Shown piece by piece: positions 47,360 to 55,666 of a stretch of 64,000 nucleotides of DNA. Within the stretch, counting starts at the first letter, position 1. The number at the start of each line of letters is the position of its first letter. Origin of the DNA: Granulibacter bethesdensis (GTDB lineage Bacteria > Pseudomonadota > Alphaproteobacteria > Acetobacterales > Acetobacteraceae); the NCBI RefSeq assembly GCF_001889525.1, contig NZ_CP018192.1:744001-808000 (forward strand), written 5' to 3'. A program made the translations under genes and the position numbers. Below the pieces are notes generated by a model. It was not told where the DNA came from and ran no database searches. It saw only the letters and a program-made list of their open reading frames with translations.

Positions 47360-47922
47360 GCGGTTGGAATTGCCTGCTTCCGGCCCGGATAGCATGTGGC
47401 ATGGCAGTAGGGCATGGTTCTGACACGGTTACCCGTCCGGTCTGTTGGGGGGAACTGTTGGTCAGTTTTGCGGCGTTACCGTTTTGTCTGGTTATCGGTG
47501 GATTGCTCAGGCTGTATGATGTGAGGTCAGGAGCCGTCACGCTCCCGCCGGGTATTTCGACAGGGCATATGTTGGCGATGCATGTGCTGCTGCTGGCATT
47601 GGCATGGCTGGGTTATCTGGCCCTGTCCTACGAACTGGCGGGCGTGGCGGAGCGGCAGGCACAATGGCCGCGTTTCGTTATAGTCATCAACTGGGTGTTT
47701 CTGATCCAGTATATCATGACGGCCATCAGCTATGTGCCGCAGCTTCTGCACGGGCCGTCTTTGCTCATACAGTTGGCTGCGCTCTGCTTCAGTGGCTGGG
47801 CGCTTTGGATCGAGTGGTTCGCGACCCGCAATACTCTGGCCCTGTCAGGACTGGCAGCCGCCGGGCTCGTGGCGCTGGATACAATGCTGTCTGTCGGCCT
47901 TGTGGCTATGGCGCCCGGCTGA
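47356..47922 (+). CDS. Uncharacterised integral membrane protein B (dapE-linked)
   Basis: No family is recognised. The 188-residue protein starts at GTG 47356, which overlaps the preceding stop; the frame is open further upstream, but that part lies inside the previous gene. About five hydrophobic segments lie near 33-52, 71-92, 106-128, 134-152 and 159-184. Trp and Tyr are frequent at segment ends. It is probably co-translated with protein A and may form a complex with it. It ends one base before the convergent truA stop. Confidence 0.72.
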   Translation: MSGWNCLLPARIACGMAVGHGSDTVTRPVCWGELLVSFAALPFCLVIGGLLRLYDVRSGAVTLPPGISTGHMLAMHVLLLALAWLGYLALSYELAGVAERQAQWPRFVIVINWVFLIQYIMTAISYVPQLLHGPSLLIQLAALCFSGWALWIEWFATRNTLALSGLAAAGLVALDTMLSVGLVAMAPG

Positions 47923-48741
47923 TTACAGAAACGGATCCTGTTCATAGACCACCCCGGTCAGGGCCAGCCCGTCCGGTGGTGCGGTTGGTCCGGCTTTGGT
48001 GCGGTCACGCGCGGCGAGCGCGGCGGCAACATGCTCTGCTTTCCAGCGTCCATCGCCGACCAGTTTCAATGTTCCCACCATGTTGCGTACCTGATGATGC
48101 AAAAAGCTGCGGGCTTCTGTGATGATCGTGATGAGATCACCATCCCGGCGCACATCCAGCCGGTCCAGCGTACGCAGCGGGCTTTTGGCCTGACAGGCTG
48201 CGGCACGGAACGAGGTAAAATCGTGACGCCCCAGCAGATGCTTGGCTGCTCGATCCATGGCATCGGCATCCAGTGGCTGGGCCACATGCCAGACGCGTCC
48301 TTCCATCAGGGCTGGCCGCGCACGCCGGTTGAGAATCAAATAACGATAGGAGCGGCCAATCGCTGAAAAACGGGCATTCCAGCCGTCGGGTGCGTAAGCA
48401 GCCTCCAGAACCGCCACCGGATAAGGCTTCATGTGGAAGTTCAGCGCTTCCCGCACGCGCTCAGGGTGGAAGGGGGTGGGAAGGTCGATCTGCGCAACCT
48501 GAGCCTTTGCATGCACCCCCGCATCGGTTCGGCCCGCCACAATACTGGAGACGGCTTCCCCCCGCGCCAGTCGGGCAGCGGCCTGTTCCAGCACCCATTG
48601 CACGGAAACAGCCCGTCCTTGAGCCATTGCGCTGTCATCCGTGCCCTGTCGCTGCCAGCCGATAAAGGGTGTGCCGTCATACTCGATCCGCAGCGCGTAG
48701 CGGGTCCAGCCGGGTTGGGGGTCAGGAAAACCCATGCTCAT
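47923..48741 (-). CDS. truA: TruA, tRNA pseudouridine(38-40) synthase
   Basis: TruA (272 aa) converts U38-U40 of the tRNA anticodon arm to pseudouridine. The N-terminal RYALRIEYDGTPFIGWQRQ, the catalytic Asp in AGRTDAGVHAKAQVAQ, NFHMKPYPVAVLEA, RYLILNRRARPAL, and the C-terminal FLHHQVRNMVGTL are all present. Start codons at 48741 or 48735 overlap the end of fmt, so translation is coupled; longer upstream frames lie in fmt. It is last of def-fmt-truA. Confidence 0.94.
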   Translation of the reverse strand: MSMGFPDPQPGWTRYALRIEYDGTPFIGWQRQGTDDSAMAQGRAVSVQWVLEQAAARLARGEAVSSIVAGRTDAGVHAKAQVAQIDLPTPFHPERVREALNFHMKPYPVAVLEAAYAPDGWNARFSAIGRSYRYLILNRRARPALMEGRVWHVAQPLDADAMDRAAKHLLGRHDFTSFRAAACQAKSPLRTLDRLDVRRDGDLITIITEARSFLHHQVRNMVGTLKLVGDGRWKAEHVAAALAARDRTKAGPTAPPDGLALTGVVYEQDPFL

Positions 48742-49654
48742 CCAGCCTGGTGCCCGTCGGCAGTTTGTGGCCCCGCAGGAACGCGGCGGCATCCAGTGCC
48801 GGGCGGCCCGGTTTCTGCACCTTGTCGAGGCAAAGCGCACCATCCCCACAGGCGATCAGCAGGGTGTGATCTCCGTTGCTGATCACGGTGCCGGGTAAGC
48901 CGGAGACATTTGCTATTGCATGAGCTGCGAGAATCTTGAGACCACCACTGAATGTTCCCGGCCATGGATTGAGCGCCCGCACGCGCCTGGCCAGCACGGC
49001 GGCAGGCTGGGACCAGTCCAGCAAGCCATCAGCGCGGCTCAGCTTGGGGGCATAGCAGGCAAGAGCATCATCCTGACTTTCTCCGTTCGGCTGGGTCTCC
49101 AGCACATGCAGGATCGCTTCGGCTCCCGCTGTTGCAAGGGCATCATGCAGTTCTGGGGTGGTTGTGGTTTCGGTGATCGATACTGCGCGCTTCAGCAGCA
49201 TCGGACCGGTGTCGAGGCCTTCTTCCATGCGCATGATGGTAACGCCGCTTTCGGTGTCGCCCGCGAGAATAGCGCTCTGTATCGGGGAGGCGCCACGCCA
49301 GCGCGGCAGCAGGCTGGCATGAATGTTCAGGCAGCCCCGCTGCGGCGTATCCAGCATCGCCTGTGGCAGGATCAACCCGTAGGCCGCCACCACCGCAGCA
49401 TCAAGGTTCAGCGCCCGGAAAGCCTCATGCTCATCAGCTTCGTTCTTCAGCCGTGACGGGTGGCGGACTTCCAGCCCGAGCGCCTCCGCTGCGCGATGCA
49501 CCGGGCAGAGGGTCAAACGGTGGCCCCGCCCTGCCGGACGTGGGGGCTGAGTATAGACGGCGGCAATATGGTGTCCGGCTTGATGCAGGGCATGCAATGC
49601 GGGGACCGAGAAATCCGGACTGCCCATGAATGCGAGGGTCAGGCGTTCCGCCAT
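48722..49654 (-). CDS. fmt: Methionyl-tRNA formyltransferase
   Basis: The 310-residue enzyme formylates initiator Met-tRNA with 10-formyl-THF. Motifs are LAFMGSPDFSVPALHAL at the N-terminus and the catalytic NIHASLLPRWRGASPIQ. ESGVTIMRMEEGLDTGPML and NPWPGTFSGGLKILA follow, leading into the C-terminal OB-fold domain. Length is standard. It begins 9 bases after the def stop and overlaps truA, forming the classic def-fmt arrangement. Confidence 0.96.
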   Translation of the reverse strand: MAERLTLAFMGSPDFSVPALHALHQAGHHIAAVYTQPPRPAGRGHRLTLCPVHRAAEALGLEVRHPSRLKNEADEHEAFRALNLDAAVVAAYGLILPQAMLDTPQRGCLNIHASLLPRWRGASPIQSAILAGDTESGVTIMRMEEGLDTGPMLLKRAVSITETTTTPELHDALATAGAEAILHVLETQPNGESQDDALACYAPKLSRADGLLDWSQPAAVLARRVRALNPWPGTFSGGLKILAAHAIANVSGLPGTVISNGDHTLLIACGDGALCLDKVQKPGRPALDAAAFLRGHKLPTGTRLDEHGFS

Positions 49655-49663
49655 GGCGCTGAC

Positions 49664-50200
49664 TCAGCCCCCGCTGTTCTGGCGCTGCTCCTTGGCAAGG
49701 CGGCGCATCAACATGTTGCGTTTCAGAGTGGAGAGATGATCTACGAACAGGATGCCGTCCAGATGGTCGATCTCATGCTGGATGCAGGTGGCGAGGAGGT
49801 CGTCAGCCTCCATTTCTCGTCTGCTGCCATCCAGATCCTCATAGCGCAGCTTGATTCGCGCCGGGCGGGTGACATCCGCATACTGGTTGGGCAGCGACAG
49901 GCATCCTTCTTCACGGGTGGCCATTTCCTCGCTGCGGGCAATGATTTCCGGATTGATCAGCACCAGCGGCGCTTTCTGATCATCCGGGGACACATCCACC
50001 ACTGCCAGCCGTAACAGACTATCAATCTGCGGTGCGGCAAGGCCGATGCCGGGAGCTTTGTACATCGTCGCGAACATGCGTGGCACCAGATCACGTATGA
50101 GAGAGGCGTCTCCGGCCGTGACGAGGCGGGCGCGTGTTTTCAGCGTCTTGTGCGGAGCAATAAGGATGGGCAGCAGCTCTGCCGTGCGGGTCTCTGACAT
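49664..50200 (-). CDS. def: Peptide deformylase
   Basis: The 178-residue iron/zinc metallopeptidase removes the formyl group from nascent proteins. All three motifs are intact: GIGLAAPQ, EGCLSLP with the metal Cys, and QHEIDHLDGILFVDHL with the HExxH metal site. ATG 50200 begins MSETRTAELL; the frame is open further upstream but that part has no similarity. It lies directly before fmt and diverges from hsp20 over 168 bases. Confidence 0.95.
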   Translation of the reverse strand: MSETRTAELLPILIAPHKTLKTRARLVTAGDASLIRDLVPRMFATMYKAPGIGLAAPQIDSLLRLAVVDVSPDDQKAPLVLINPEIIARSEEMATREEGCLSLPNQYADVTRPARIKLRYEDLDGSRREMEADDLLATCIQHEIDHLDGILFVDHLSTLKRNMLMRRLAKEQRQNSGG

Positions 50201-50368
50201 GAAGATGATGTAGCGATGCCATACCCCTCTCGGCAAGCTTGGTCCTGCTGGTAAGCCTTGGAAAAAAGTTACCTCTTGCAAGAGAGCCTCGTCCTGCCGA
50301 CATACTATCGGCGGGCAGTGCCGTAATGGGCTGCTTTTAATGCTTCGCTCACTTCAGAGGAGGCCATT

Positions 50369-50824
50369 GTGTCAACCCGACTGTTTACTTCCCCCATGTT
50401 TCTGGGGTTCGATCATCTGGAACAAATGCTGGAACGTGCGTCCAAAAACACGTCAGACGGCTATCCTCCCTATAATATCGAGCAGTTCAGCCAGTCAGAG
50501 CTCCGTATCACCCTTGCCGTGGCCGGCTTCAGCATGGACGAGTTGCAGATCACACAGGAGGATAACCAGCTCGTCATTCGCGGGCGTCAGGCCGATGATA
50601 GTCAGGGCCGGGTTTTCCTGCATCGCGGCATCGCTGCCAGACAGTTCCAGCGTGCCTTCGTGCTCGCCGAGGGAATTGAAATTAAAGGTGCGTGGATGGA
50701 TAACGGGTTGCTGCATATTGACATTGCGAGGCCTCAGCCGGAGACAAAAATCCGCACCATTCCTATCCGTAGTCCCAGCACACCCGTTGCCCCCATTGTC
50801 GAGCGTATTTCGAACGGACAATAA
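50369..50824 (+). CDS. Small heat-shock protein, Hsp20/IbpA family
   Basis: The 151-residue alpha-crystallin-domain chaperone holds unfolded proteins. The domain runs from about YPPYNIEQFSQSELRITLAVAGFSMDEL to the conserved GAWMDNGLLHIDI, with a flexible C-terminal tail carrying IPIRSP. The GTG start has an excellent GAGGAGG five bases upstream. The 5' region contains GCCTC-G-TCCT (50286-50295), which can pair with the ribosome site AGAGGAGGC (50356-50364), a possible thermosensor. A DUF1150 gene follows, the usual alphaproteobacterial partner. Confidence 0.92.
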   Translation: MSTRLFTSPMFLGFDHLEQMLERASKNTSDGYPPYNIEQFSQSELRITLAVAGFSMDELQITQEDNQLVIRGRQADDSQGRVFLHRGIAARQFQRAFVLAEGIEIKGAWMDNGLLHIDIARPQPETKIRTIPIRSPSTPVAPIVERISNGQ

Positions 50825-50847
50825 AGGGGATCCGGAATTATCTTGAA

Positions 50848-50879
50848 AACCAACTATTTTATTTACTGTACAGTTGGTT
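50848..50879. promoter_or_regulatory. Palindromes in the hsp20-DUF1150 gap
   Basis: AACCAACT (50848-50855) and AGTTGGTT (50872-50879) are inverted copies that enclose ACTGTACAGT (50865-50874), a perfect 10-bp palindrome. No T-run follows on the plus strand. It could be an mRNA-processing hairpin or a protein-binding site for a separate DUF1150 promoter; neither is proven. Confidence 0.4.
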
Positions 50880-50963
50880 GAAAAAATGATTCCGTGCAAA
50901 ATGTCTTTAAATCGGATTGACTGATCAGGCTGCTGTGTTGGCAGAATATTCAGGAGCATTCAA

Positions 50964-51239
50964 ATGGCTCATCCTAGCTTTCGTCCCAGCCGTGATATTC
51001 CGGCAGATTCCATGATGTCGGACGCCACTGGCATGTTCGATATTCGCCGTATTTCACCCAAGGAATTCGCCATGCTCGGCGTTTCCCAGGTTGCCTATAT
51101 CAAGCCTGTCATTGTCGATGGAAATTCTCTCTTTGCGATCCATGCGGCGGATGGAACCGCAATGGCATTGGCAGATGAATGCGCTGCGGCTGTTGAAGCC
51201 ATTCAGGATCACGATATGGTGCCGGCTTACATTCATTGA
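50964..51239 (+). CDS. DUF1150 family protein
   Basis: A 91-residue soluble protein with the DUF1150 core LGVSQVAYIKPVIVDGNSLFAIHAADGTAMALADE and a C-terminal HDMVPAYIH. The family is largely restricted to alphaproteobacteria and commonly lies just after an Hsp20 gene, as here (139 bases downstream), which suggests a stress-linked role; its biochemical function is not known. The ATG at 50964 is preceded by an AGGAG-containing stretch (CAGGAGCATTCAA). Two hairpins follow the stop. Confidence 0.85.
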   Translation: MAHPSFRPSRDIPADSMMSDATGMFDIRRISPKEFAMLGVSQVAYIKPVIVDGNSLFAIHAADGTAMALADECAAAVEAIQDHDMVPAYIH

Positions 51240-51248
51240 CCATACTCC

Positions 51249-51306
51249 ATCGGATTGATTTTCAATCCGATTTAAAAAAAGGGCGCTCCTGCCAGGGCGC
51301 CCTTTT
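51249..51306. terminator. Two tandem hairpins between DUF1150 and hpf
   Basis: First, ATCGGATTGA / TCAATCCGAT (51249-51271) forms a 10-bp stem with a TTT loop. Second, AAAGGGCGC / GCGCCCTTT (51278-51306) has an A7 run before it and TTTT after it, so it can stop transcription in both directions: DUF1150 on the plus strand and hpf on the minus strand. Confidence 0.88.
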
Positions 51307-51401
51307 GCATGCACATGGTGCCGTGATTTGATCTGGCGTGTTGATGAAAAAAGCCCCGCGTCTGACGCGGGGCATCTTCATGAGTGTAGGAAAGAATATA
51401 T

Positions 51402-52007
51402 TCAGCCGGGGTTGCCCGATTGCGTATCAATCCAGCCGACATGCCCATCCGTACGTCGGTAGACAACGTTGAGAGTACCAGTGGCGCTGTTACGGAACAT
51501 CATAACCGGCTGATCCGCAAGGTCCATATGCATCACGGCATCCCGTACCGAAAGGATGTTGATGTCGGTGGGGGCCTCGGCAACCACTGTGGCGTAGGTT
51601 TCTGAAAGAGCGTCATCATGCTTGGCCAGAGCGTCTGGAACAGCGCTCTCGTCTTCCTCGCGCAGAATGTATTCACGCGCCAGCTCGGGTTTTTTGCGAT
51701 GAGTCATATCCCGCGCATGTGCGTTCATACGGCGGCGATAACGGCGCAGGCGTTTGGCAATATGTTCGGCGGCATCATCGAAAGCACCATTTGCGTCAGC
51801 GGCTTCGCCTTCGCCACGCAGGACCAAGCCTCGTCCTGCATGCAGATTGATATCACAGATGAAAAAACTGCGCAGGCGGCTGAAGGTGACCTGAGCCTCC
51901 AGTGCCTGATCGAAGTATTTTCGGCTGATGGTATCGAGCTGACTGGCAACGCGCTCCTGCAGGGCGTCGGAAAGATCGATCTGCTTGCCGGAAACCGTAA
52001 TATGCAT
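51402..52007 (-). CDS. hpf: Ribosome hibernation promoting factor, long form
   Basis: The 201-residue HPF/YfiA protein dimerises 70S ribosomes in stationary phase. The N-terminal domain MHITVSGKQIDLSDALQERV is followed by HAGRGLVLRGEGEAADANGAFDDAAEHI, and the C-terminal dimerisation domain ends VVYRRTDGHVGWIDTQ. ATG 52007 has GAGG about 9 bases upstream. It follows rpoN by 121 bases, the common proteobacterial order (rpoN-hpf), though the ptsN gene often found next is missing here. Confidence 0.94.
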   Translation of the reverse strand: MHITVSGKQIDLSDALQERVASQLDTISRKYFDQALEAQVTFSRLRSFFICDINLHAGRGLVLRGEGEAADANGAFDDAAEHIAKRLRRYRRRMNAHARDMTHRKKPELAREYILREEDESAVPDALAKHDDALSETYATVVAEAPTDINILSVRDAVMHMDLADQPVMMFRNSATGTLNVVYRRTDGHVGWIDTQSGNPG

Positions 52008-52128
52008 GTTTCTAACCTCGATCAGCCAGTGTCTCCAGTTCCGTCTCTGGAATTGGCGAGTTCTGGCCAATGGGCTGGCGAAACCGTGGTCGGATGTGTT
52101 CCGCCTCAAGAAATAGCAATCAACCCAA

Positions 52129-53706
52129 TCAGGCCAGTATCGCTTTCTCCCTTTTGCGCTGCACCGAACTGGGGATGCGCAACGCTTCCCGGTATTTGGC
52201 CACTGTTCTGCGGGCGATGTCTATACCCTCCTGTTTCAAATGTGTGACCAGGGCGTCATCGGAGAGAACATCGCTGGCCGGCTCCTGATCGATCAGCGTT
52301 CTGATCCGGTGGCGAATGGCTTCCGCACTGAAATTCTCCCCGTCTGCGCCGCTGATGGCGGTGGTGAAGAAATATTTCAATTCCAGCGTTCCGCGAGGGG
52401 TGGCGATGTATTTATTCGCGGTGACACGGCTCACGGTGCTTTCATGCATGTCCACCGCCTCTGCAATATCGCGTAGGATCAGGGGTTTGAGATGACTGAC
52501 GCCATGGCGGAAAAAAGCCTGCTGCTGTCGGACGATCTCCGCCGATACGCGCAGAATGGTCTGCGACCTTTGTTGCAGAGATTTCACCAGCCAGTGAGCC
52601 GTATTTAATTTATCCTTGATAAAGGAGCGATCATCCCGGCTCATAGACCGGCGTGCGAATCTGGTAAGGCCGCCCATATTCACCAGCACGCGGGGCATGG
52701 TTTCTGGATTCAGCTCAATCAGCCAGTCGCCGGCAATCGCGACATCAAGCAACAGCGGGGAGGAGAGCGGATCGTCATCCTCATCGCGGGCAGTGGCGGG
52801 GCGGCGGGACATCAGCACGTCCGGGATGATGGTCTGTGGCAGGTCGGAGTCGAAACCGGCACCCGGTTTGGGGTTACAGCGTTTAATATCGTCGATCATG
52901 CCTGCCAGATCTTCCGCATCTACCCTGCACAGGCTCATCAATCGCCTGTGATTCCGCTGGGCCAGTAGATCGAGATGCTCCAGCAGAATGGCCATGGCAG
53001 GGTCATAGCGGTTGAAGGCCTGTAACTGTGTTGTCAGACACTCTTTCAGATCCAGACAGAACAGTCCCGGCGGATCGAAATAGCGCATCGCCGTGCGAAT
53101 GCTTTCCAGATGAGGCAGTGGGCAGTTCAGGGCCCTGGCAATCGCGGCGGGAGGCATGCTCAGTCGGCCCGCCGCATCAAGCTGGGCTATCAGATGTGCA
53201 CCGATCAGACGGTCCTGTGGGCTTGCAAAACACAGACGCAGTTGTTCGGCCAGTTGCTCCCTCAGGCTGGGCCGGTATTCAAGCCGCTGGCTGATGACGT
53301 CGAACGGGCTGTTATCGAAAGAATTCGTGCGGTTGCTGGTTGATTGGCCGGAGAGAAAAGACGTGGTTTCTCCTGGATCGTCGTAGAGGGAGCCGGGATC
53401 GATATCCAGGACCCCGCCATCGGGTATCAACTGGTCTGAACTGGCGGCTTCGGCGCTATCGAGAAAATCCGGTTCCGGTCCAGTCTGATCGAGGGCTGGT
53501 CGTTCCTGTATCAGTTCCGTGCTTTCATCGCGCTCCAGCAAGGGATTGCGCTCCAGTTCTTCCTCGATAAAAGCGGCTACTTCCATATTATTGAACTGGA
53601 GCAGCTTGATAGCTTGACGCAGCTGTGGCGTCATCACCAGAGACTGGGACTGGCGAAGATCAAGCCGAGGGCCGATGCCCGTACCGTAAGCTGAGCCAAG
53701 CGCCAT
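52129..53706 (-). CDS. rpoN: RpoN, RNA polymerase sigma-54 factor
   Basis: The 525-residue alternative sigma factor recognises -24/-12 promoters and needs an AAA+ activator. Region I is Gln/Leu-rich (RLDLRQSQSLVMTPQLRQAIKLLQ), an acidic linker follows (about 70-135), then the core-binding region. The helix-turn-helix MHESTVSRVTANKYIATPRG precedes the RpoN box ARRTVAKYRE near the C-terminus. ATG 53706 (MALGSAYGTG) is chosen over an upstream ATG at 53742. It lies between lptB and hpf in the usual order. Confidence 0.95.
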   Translation of the reverse strand: MALGSAYGTGIGPRLDLRQSQSLVMTPQLRQAIKLLQFNNMEVAAFIEEELERNPLLERDESTELIQERPALDQTGPEPDFLDSAEAASSDQLIPDGGVLDIDPGSLYDDPGETTSFLSGQSTSNRTNSFDNSPFDVISQRLEYRPSLREQLAEQLRLCFASPQDRLIGAHLIAQLDAAGRLSMPPAAIARALNCPLPHLESIRTAMRYFDPPGLFCLDLKECLTTQLQAFNRYDPAMAILLEHLDLLAQRNHRRLMSLCRVDAEDLAGMIDDIKRCNPKPGAGFDSDLPQTIIPDVLMSRRPATARDEDDDPLSSPLLLDVAIAGDWLIELNPETMPRVLVNMGGLTRFARRSMSRDDRSFIKDKLNTAHWLVKSLQQRSQTILRVSAEIVRQQQAFFRHGVSHLKPLILRDIAEAVDMHESTVSRVTANKYIATPRGTLELKYFFTTAISGADGENFSAEAIRHRIRTLIDQEPASDVLSDDALVTHLKQEGIDIARRTVAKYREALRIPSSVQRKREKAILA

Positions 53707-53855
53707 GCGGCGAATGCCTTTTCCCGAACAGAACGATATCAAAATATCGCAAGATTGTCCGGGCTGCCAAGAAGATGGCCTGAGATTTGCATTCGACGCG
53801 GCGAAAATGTCACCCTGCCGAAGAGGCTCTCTTCCGAAGCGGATACGCGATCAGA

Positions 53856-54698
53856 TCAGAGAGAGAAACTTTCACCCAGATAGACGCGGCGGACGCCTTC
53901 ATGCTGCACCACCTCATAGGGTGCGCCTTCCATCAGCAACTGTCCCCCATGCAGGATATAGGCGCGATCAATGACTTCCAAAGTTTCACGCACATTGTGG
54001 TCCGTGATCAACACGCCAATGCCGCGTTGCTTCAGATGACCGACCAGGTCACGGATTTCGCCCACCGCGATGGGATCAATGCCTGCAAGCGGCTCATCCA
54101 GCAGGATATAGCCAGGTTGGGTCGCCAGGGCACGGGCAATTTCCAGTCGGCGTCGTTCTCCGCCTGACAGGGCCAGGGCGGGGGTACGCCGCAGATGGCC
54201 GATGCCAAACTCGGACAACAGCTCCGCGAGCATATGCTCGCGGGTCGTGCGGTTGCTTTCGACAACCTCCAGAGCGGCCATGATGTTCTGCTCGACATTC
54301 AGCCCACGAAAGATGCTGGCTTCCTGCGGGAGATAGCCGATGCCCAGACAGGCACGCCGATACATGGGCAGGCCGGTAATATCGCTGCCATCAAGCTGGA
54401 TCGAGCCGGTATCAGGTCGCACGAGGCCGACGATCATATAGAAGGTGGTGGTTTTGCCAGCCCCATTCGGCCCCAGCAGCCCCACAGCCTCGCCGCGCTG
54501 GACGAAGACCGAGACGTTCCGCACGACAGGGCGTTTCTTGTAGGTCTTGCCAACACCGATGGCCGCAAGCCCATGCGTGATTTTAGCTGGATCGACCCTT
54601 GCTTTGTATCCGCTCCCCTGCGCCCCGTGATCGTGTCCGGAGGCGGAAGTGGGTTCTGCGGCAAGGCTGGAGGTGGAAGGTTGCTCGTTCATGCTCAT
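53856..54698 (-). CDS. lptB: LptB, LPS export ABC transporter ATPase
   Basis: The 280-residue ATPase powers LPS extraction by LptFG and passage through LptC-LptA. Walker A is GPNGAGKTTTFYM, the Q-loop GYLPQEASIFRGL, the signature LSGGERRRLEIARAL and Walker B YILLDEPLAGIDP, then the switch TDHNVRETL. The N-terminal ~40 residues (with GHDHGAQGSG) exceed the usual LptB length of about 240 and have no known role; a later start cannot be ruled out. Start overlaps the lptA stop (ATGA). Confidence 0.95.
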   Translation of the reverse strand: MSMNEQPSTSSLAAEPTSASGHDHGAQGSGYKARVDPAKITHGLAAIGVGKTYKKRPVVRNVSVFVQRGEAVGLLGPNGAGKTTTFYMIVGLVRPDTGSIQLDGSDITGLPMYRRACLGIGYLPQEASIFRGLNVEQNIMAALEVVESNRTTREHMLAELLSEFGIGHLRRTPALALSGGERRRLEIARALATQPGYILLDEPLAGIDPIAVGEIRDLVGHLKQRGIGVLITDHNVRETLEVIDRAYILHGGQLLMEGAPYEVVQHEGVRRVYLGESFSL

Positions 54699-55666
54699 CG
54701 CGTCTTGTCTTTTTTGGGCGCTGCTGAGGATGCGGGCTTTTCACTGCCCGTTTCACTGGGGACGATCATGCCTTGCACGCGACTGTCCCGGGCAGAGAGC
54801 AGGGTTGAAATGCCCGTCTTCAAATTCACATCCGCAGCAGCTCCATTGACCTGATTCTGGCCGCGAGTGATGCGCACATGGCCGATCAGACGGGCAATGC
54901 CGGTATCCGGCACATAGACGCCGCGATCGCCATAAGCTGTCTCCGTAGGGGTGCGGATCTCGACATTGCCGTAGGCCTCAGCGCGCTGGAGCTTGCCAGC
55001 CGCAGAAGCGGGATCAGTGCTTTTTTTCGCATCCTGGGCAGTAGGTTTAGGCTGTGGGGCGGTTTTCGCATCCGAGGATTGCTCTGTGCTGTAGCCTACC
55101 AAGGTATCAGCCTTGATGCGTTTACCATCGTTGGTTGTCAGCACGGCGTCGCCGCGCGCAACGGACATGCGCTTTTGCGCCCAATATTCCAGACTATCGC
55201 GGGCAGTCAGCACATCCTGTGGCGTCGTGAGTTTAAGCTTCTTCCCGGTCAACAGCAGAATGGCCTGGTCCATGTCGTAGATCGCACGATCGCCCCAGGC
55301 CTGATCAGTGTCGGTGTAGATGTGAACGTTGCCGACCGCTTCAAGCCGATAAATCTCGTTGGCACCGCTCTCATCGGCCGGATTGGCAGAGGTTTTGGCG
55401 GGCGTGGGGCTAGCAGGCTTCTGATCGGGGGTTTCTTTTTTTCTGTAATGGGCGATCAGCGTATCGGCGCGGACCGTCACATTGTCACGGATTGCCACGG
55501 CATTGCCGCGGGCCACCACTTCCTTTTCCTGCTGCCTCCAGTCGATTCCATCTTGCGCCGTGACCTGCACCGGCCCGCCATGAGACAGGTCAAGACTCTG
55601 GGCCAAGGCGATGCCGGGCAGGCCGATTGCCAGCGCGGTGGTCAGAAGAACCGCACGAATGGTCAT
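54695..55666 (-). CDS. lptA: LptA/OstA periplasmic LPS-transport protein
   Basis: The 323-residue periplasmic protein forms the beta-jellyroll bridge carrying LPS. A signal peptide (AVLLTTALAIGLPGIALAQS) precedes OstA repeats such as EKEVVARGNAVAIRDNVTVRADTLIAHY and VLTARDSLEYWAQKRMSVARGDAVLTT. Two low-complexity Lys/Pro/Ala linkers (about 75-95 and 200-225) and a charged tail make it longer than E. coli LptA (185 aa), as in many alphaproteobacteria. ATGA overlaps link it to lptC and lptB. Confidence 0.92.
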   Translation of the reverse strand: MTIRAVLLTTALAIGLPGIALAQSLDLSHGGPVQVTAQDGIDWRQQEKEVVARGNAVAIRDNVTVRADTLIAHYRKKETPDQKPASPTPAKTSANPADESGANEIYRLEAVGNVHIYTDTDQAWGDRAIYDMDQAILLLTGKKLKLTTPQDVLTARDSLEYWAQKRMSVARGDAVLTTNDGKRIKADTLVGYSTEQSSDAKTAPQPKPTAQDAKKSTDPASAAGKLQRAEAYGNVEIRTPTETAYGDRGVYVPDTGIARLIGHVRITRGQNQVNGAAADVNLKTGISTLLSARDSRVQGMIVPSETGSEKPASSAAPKKDKTR

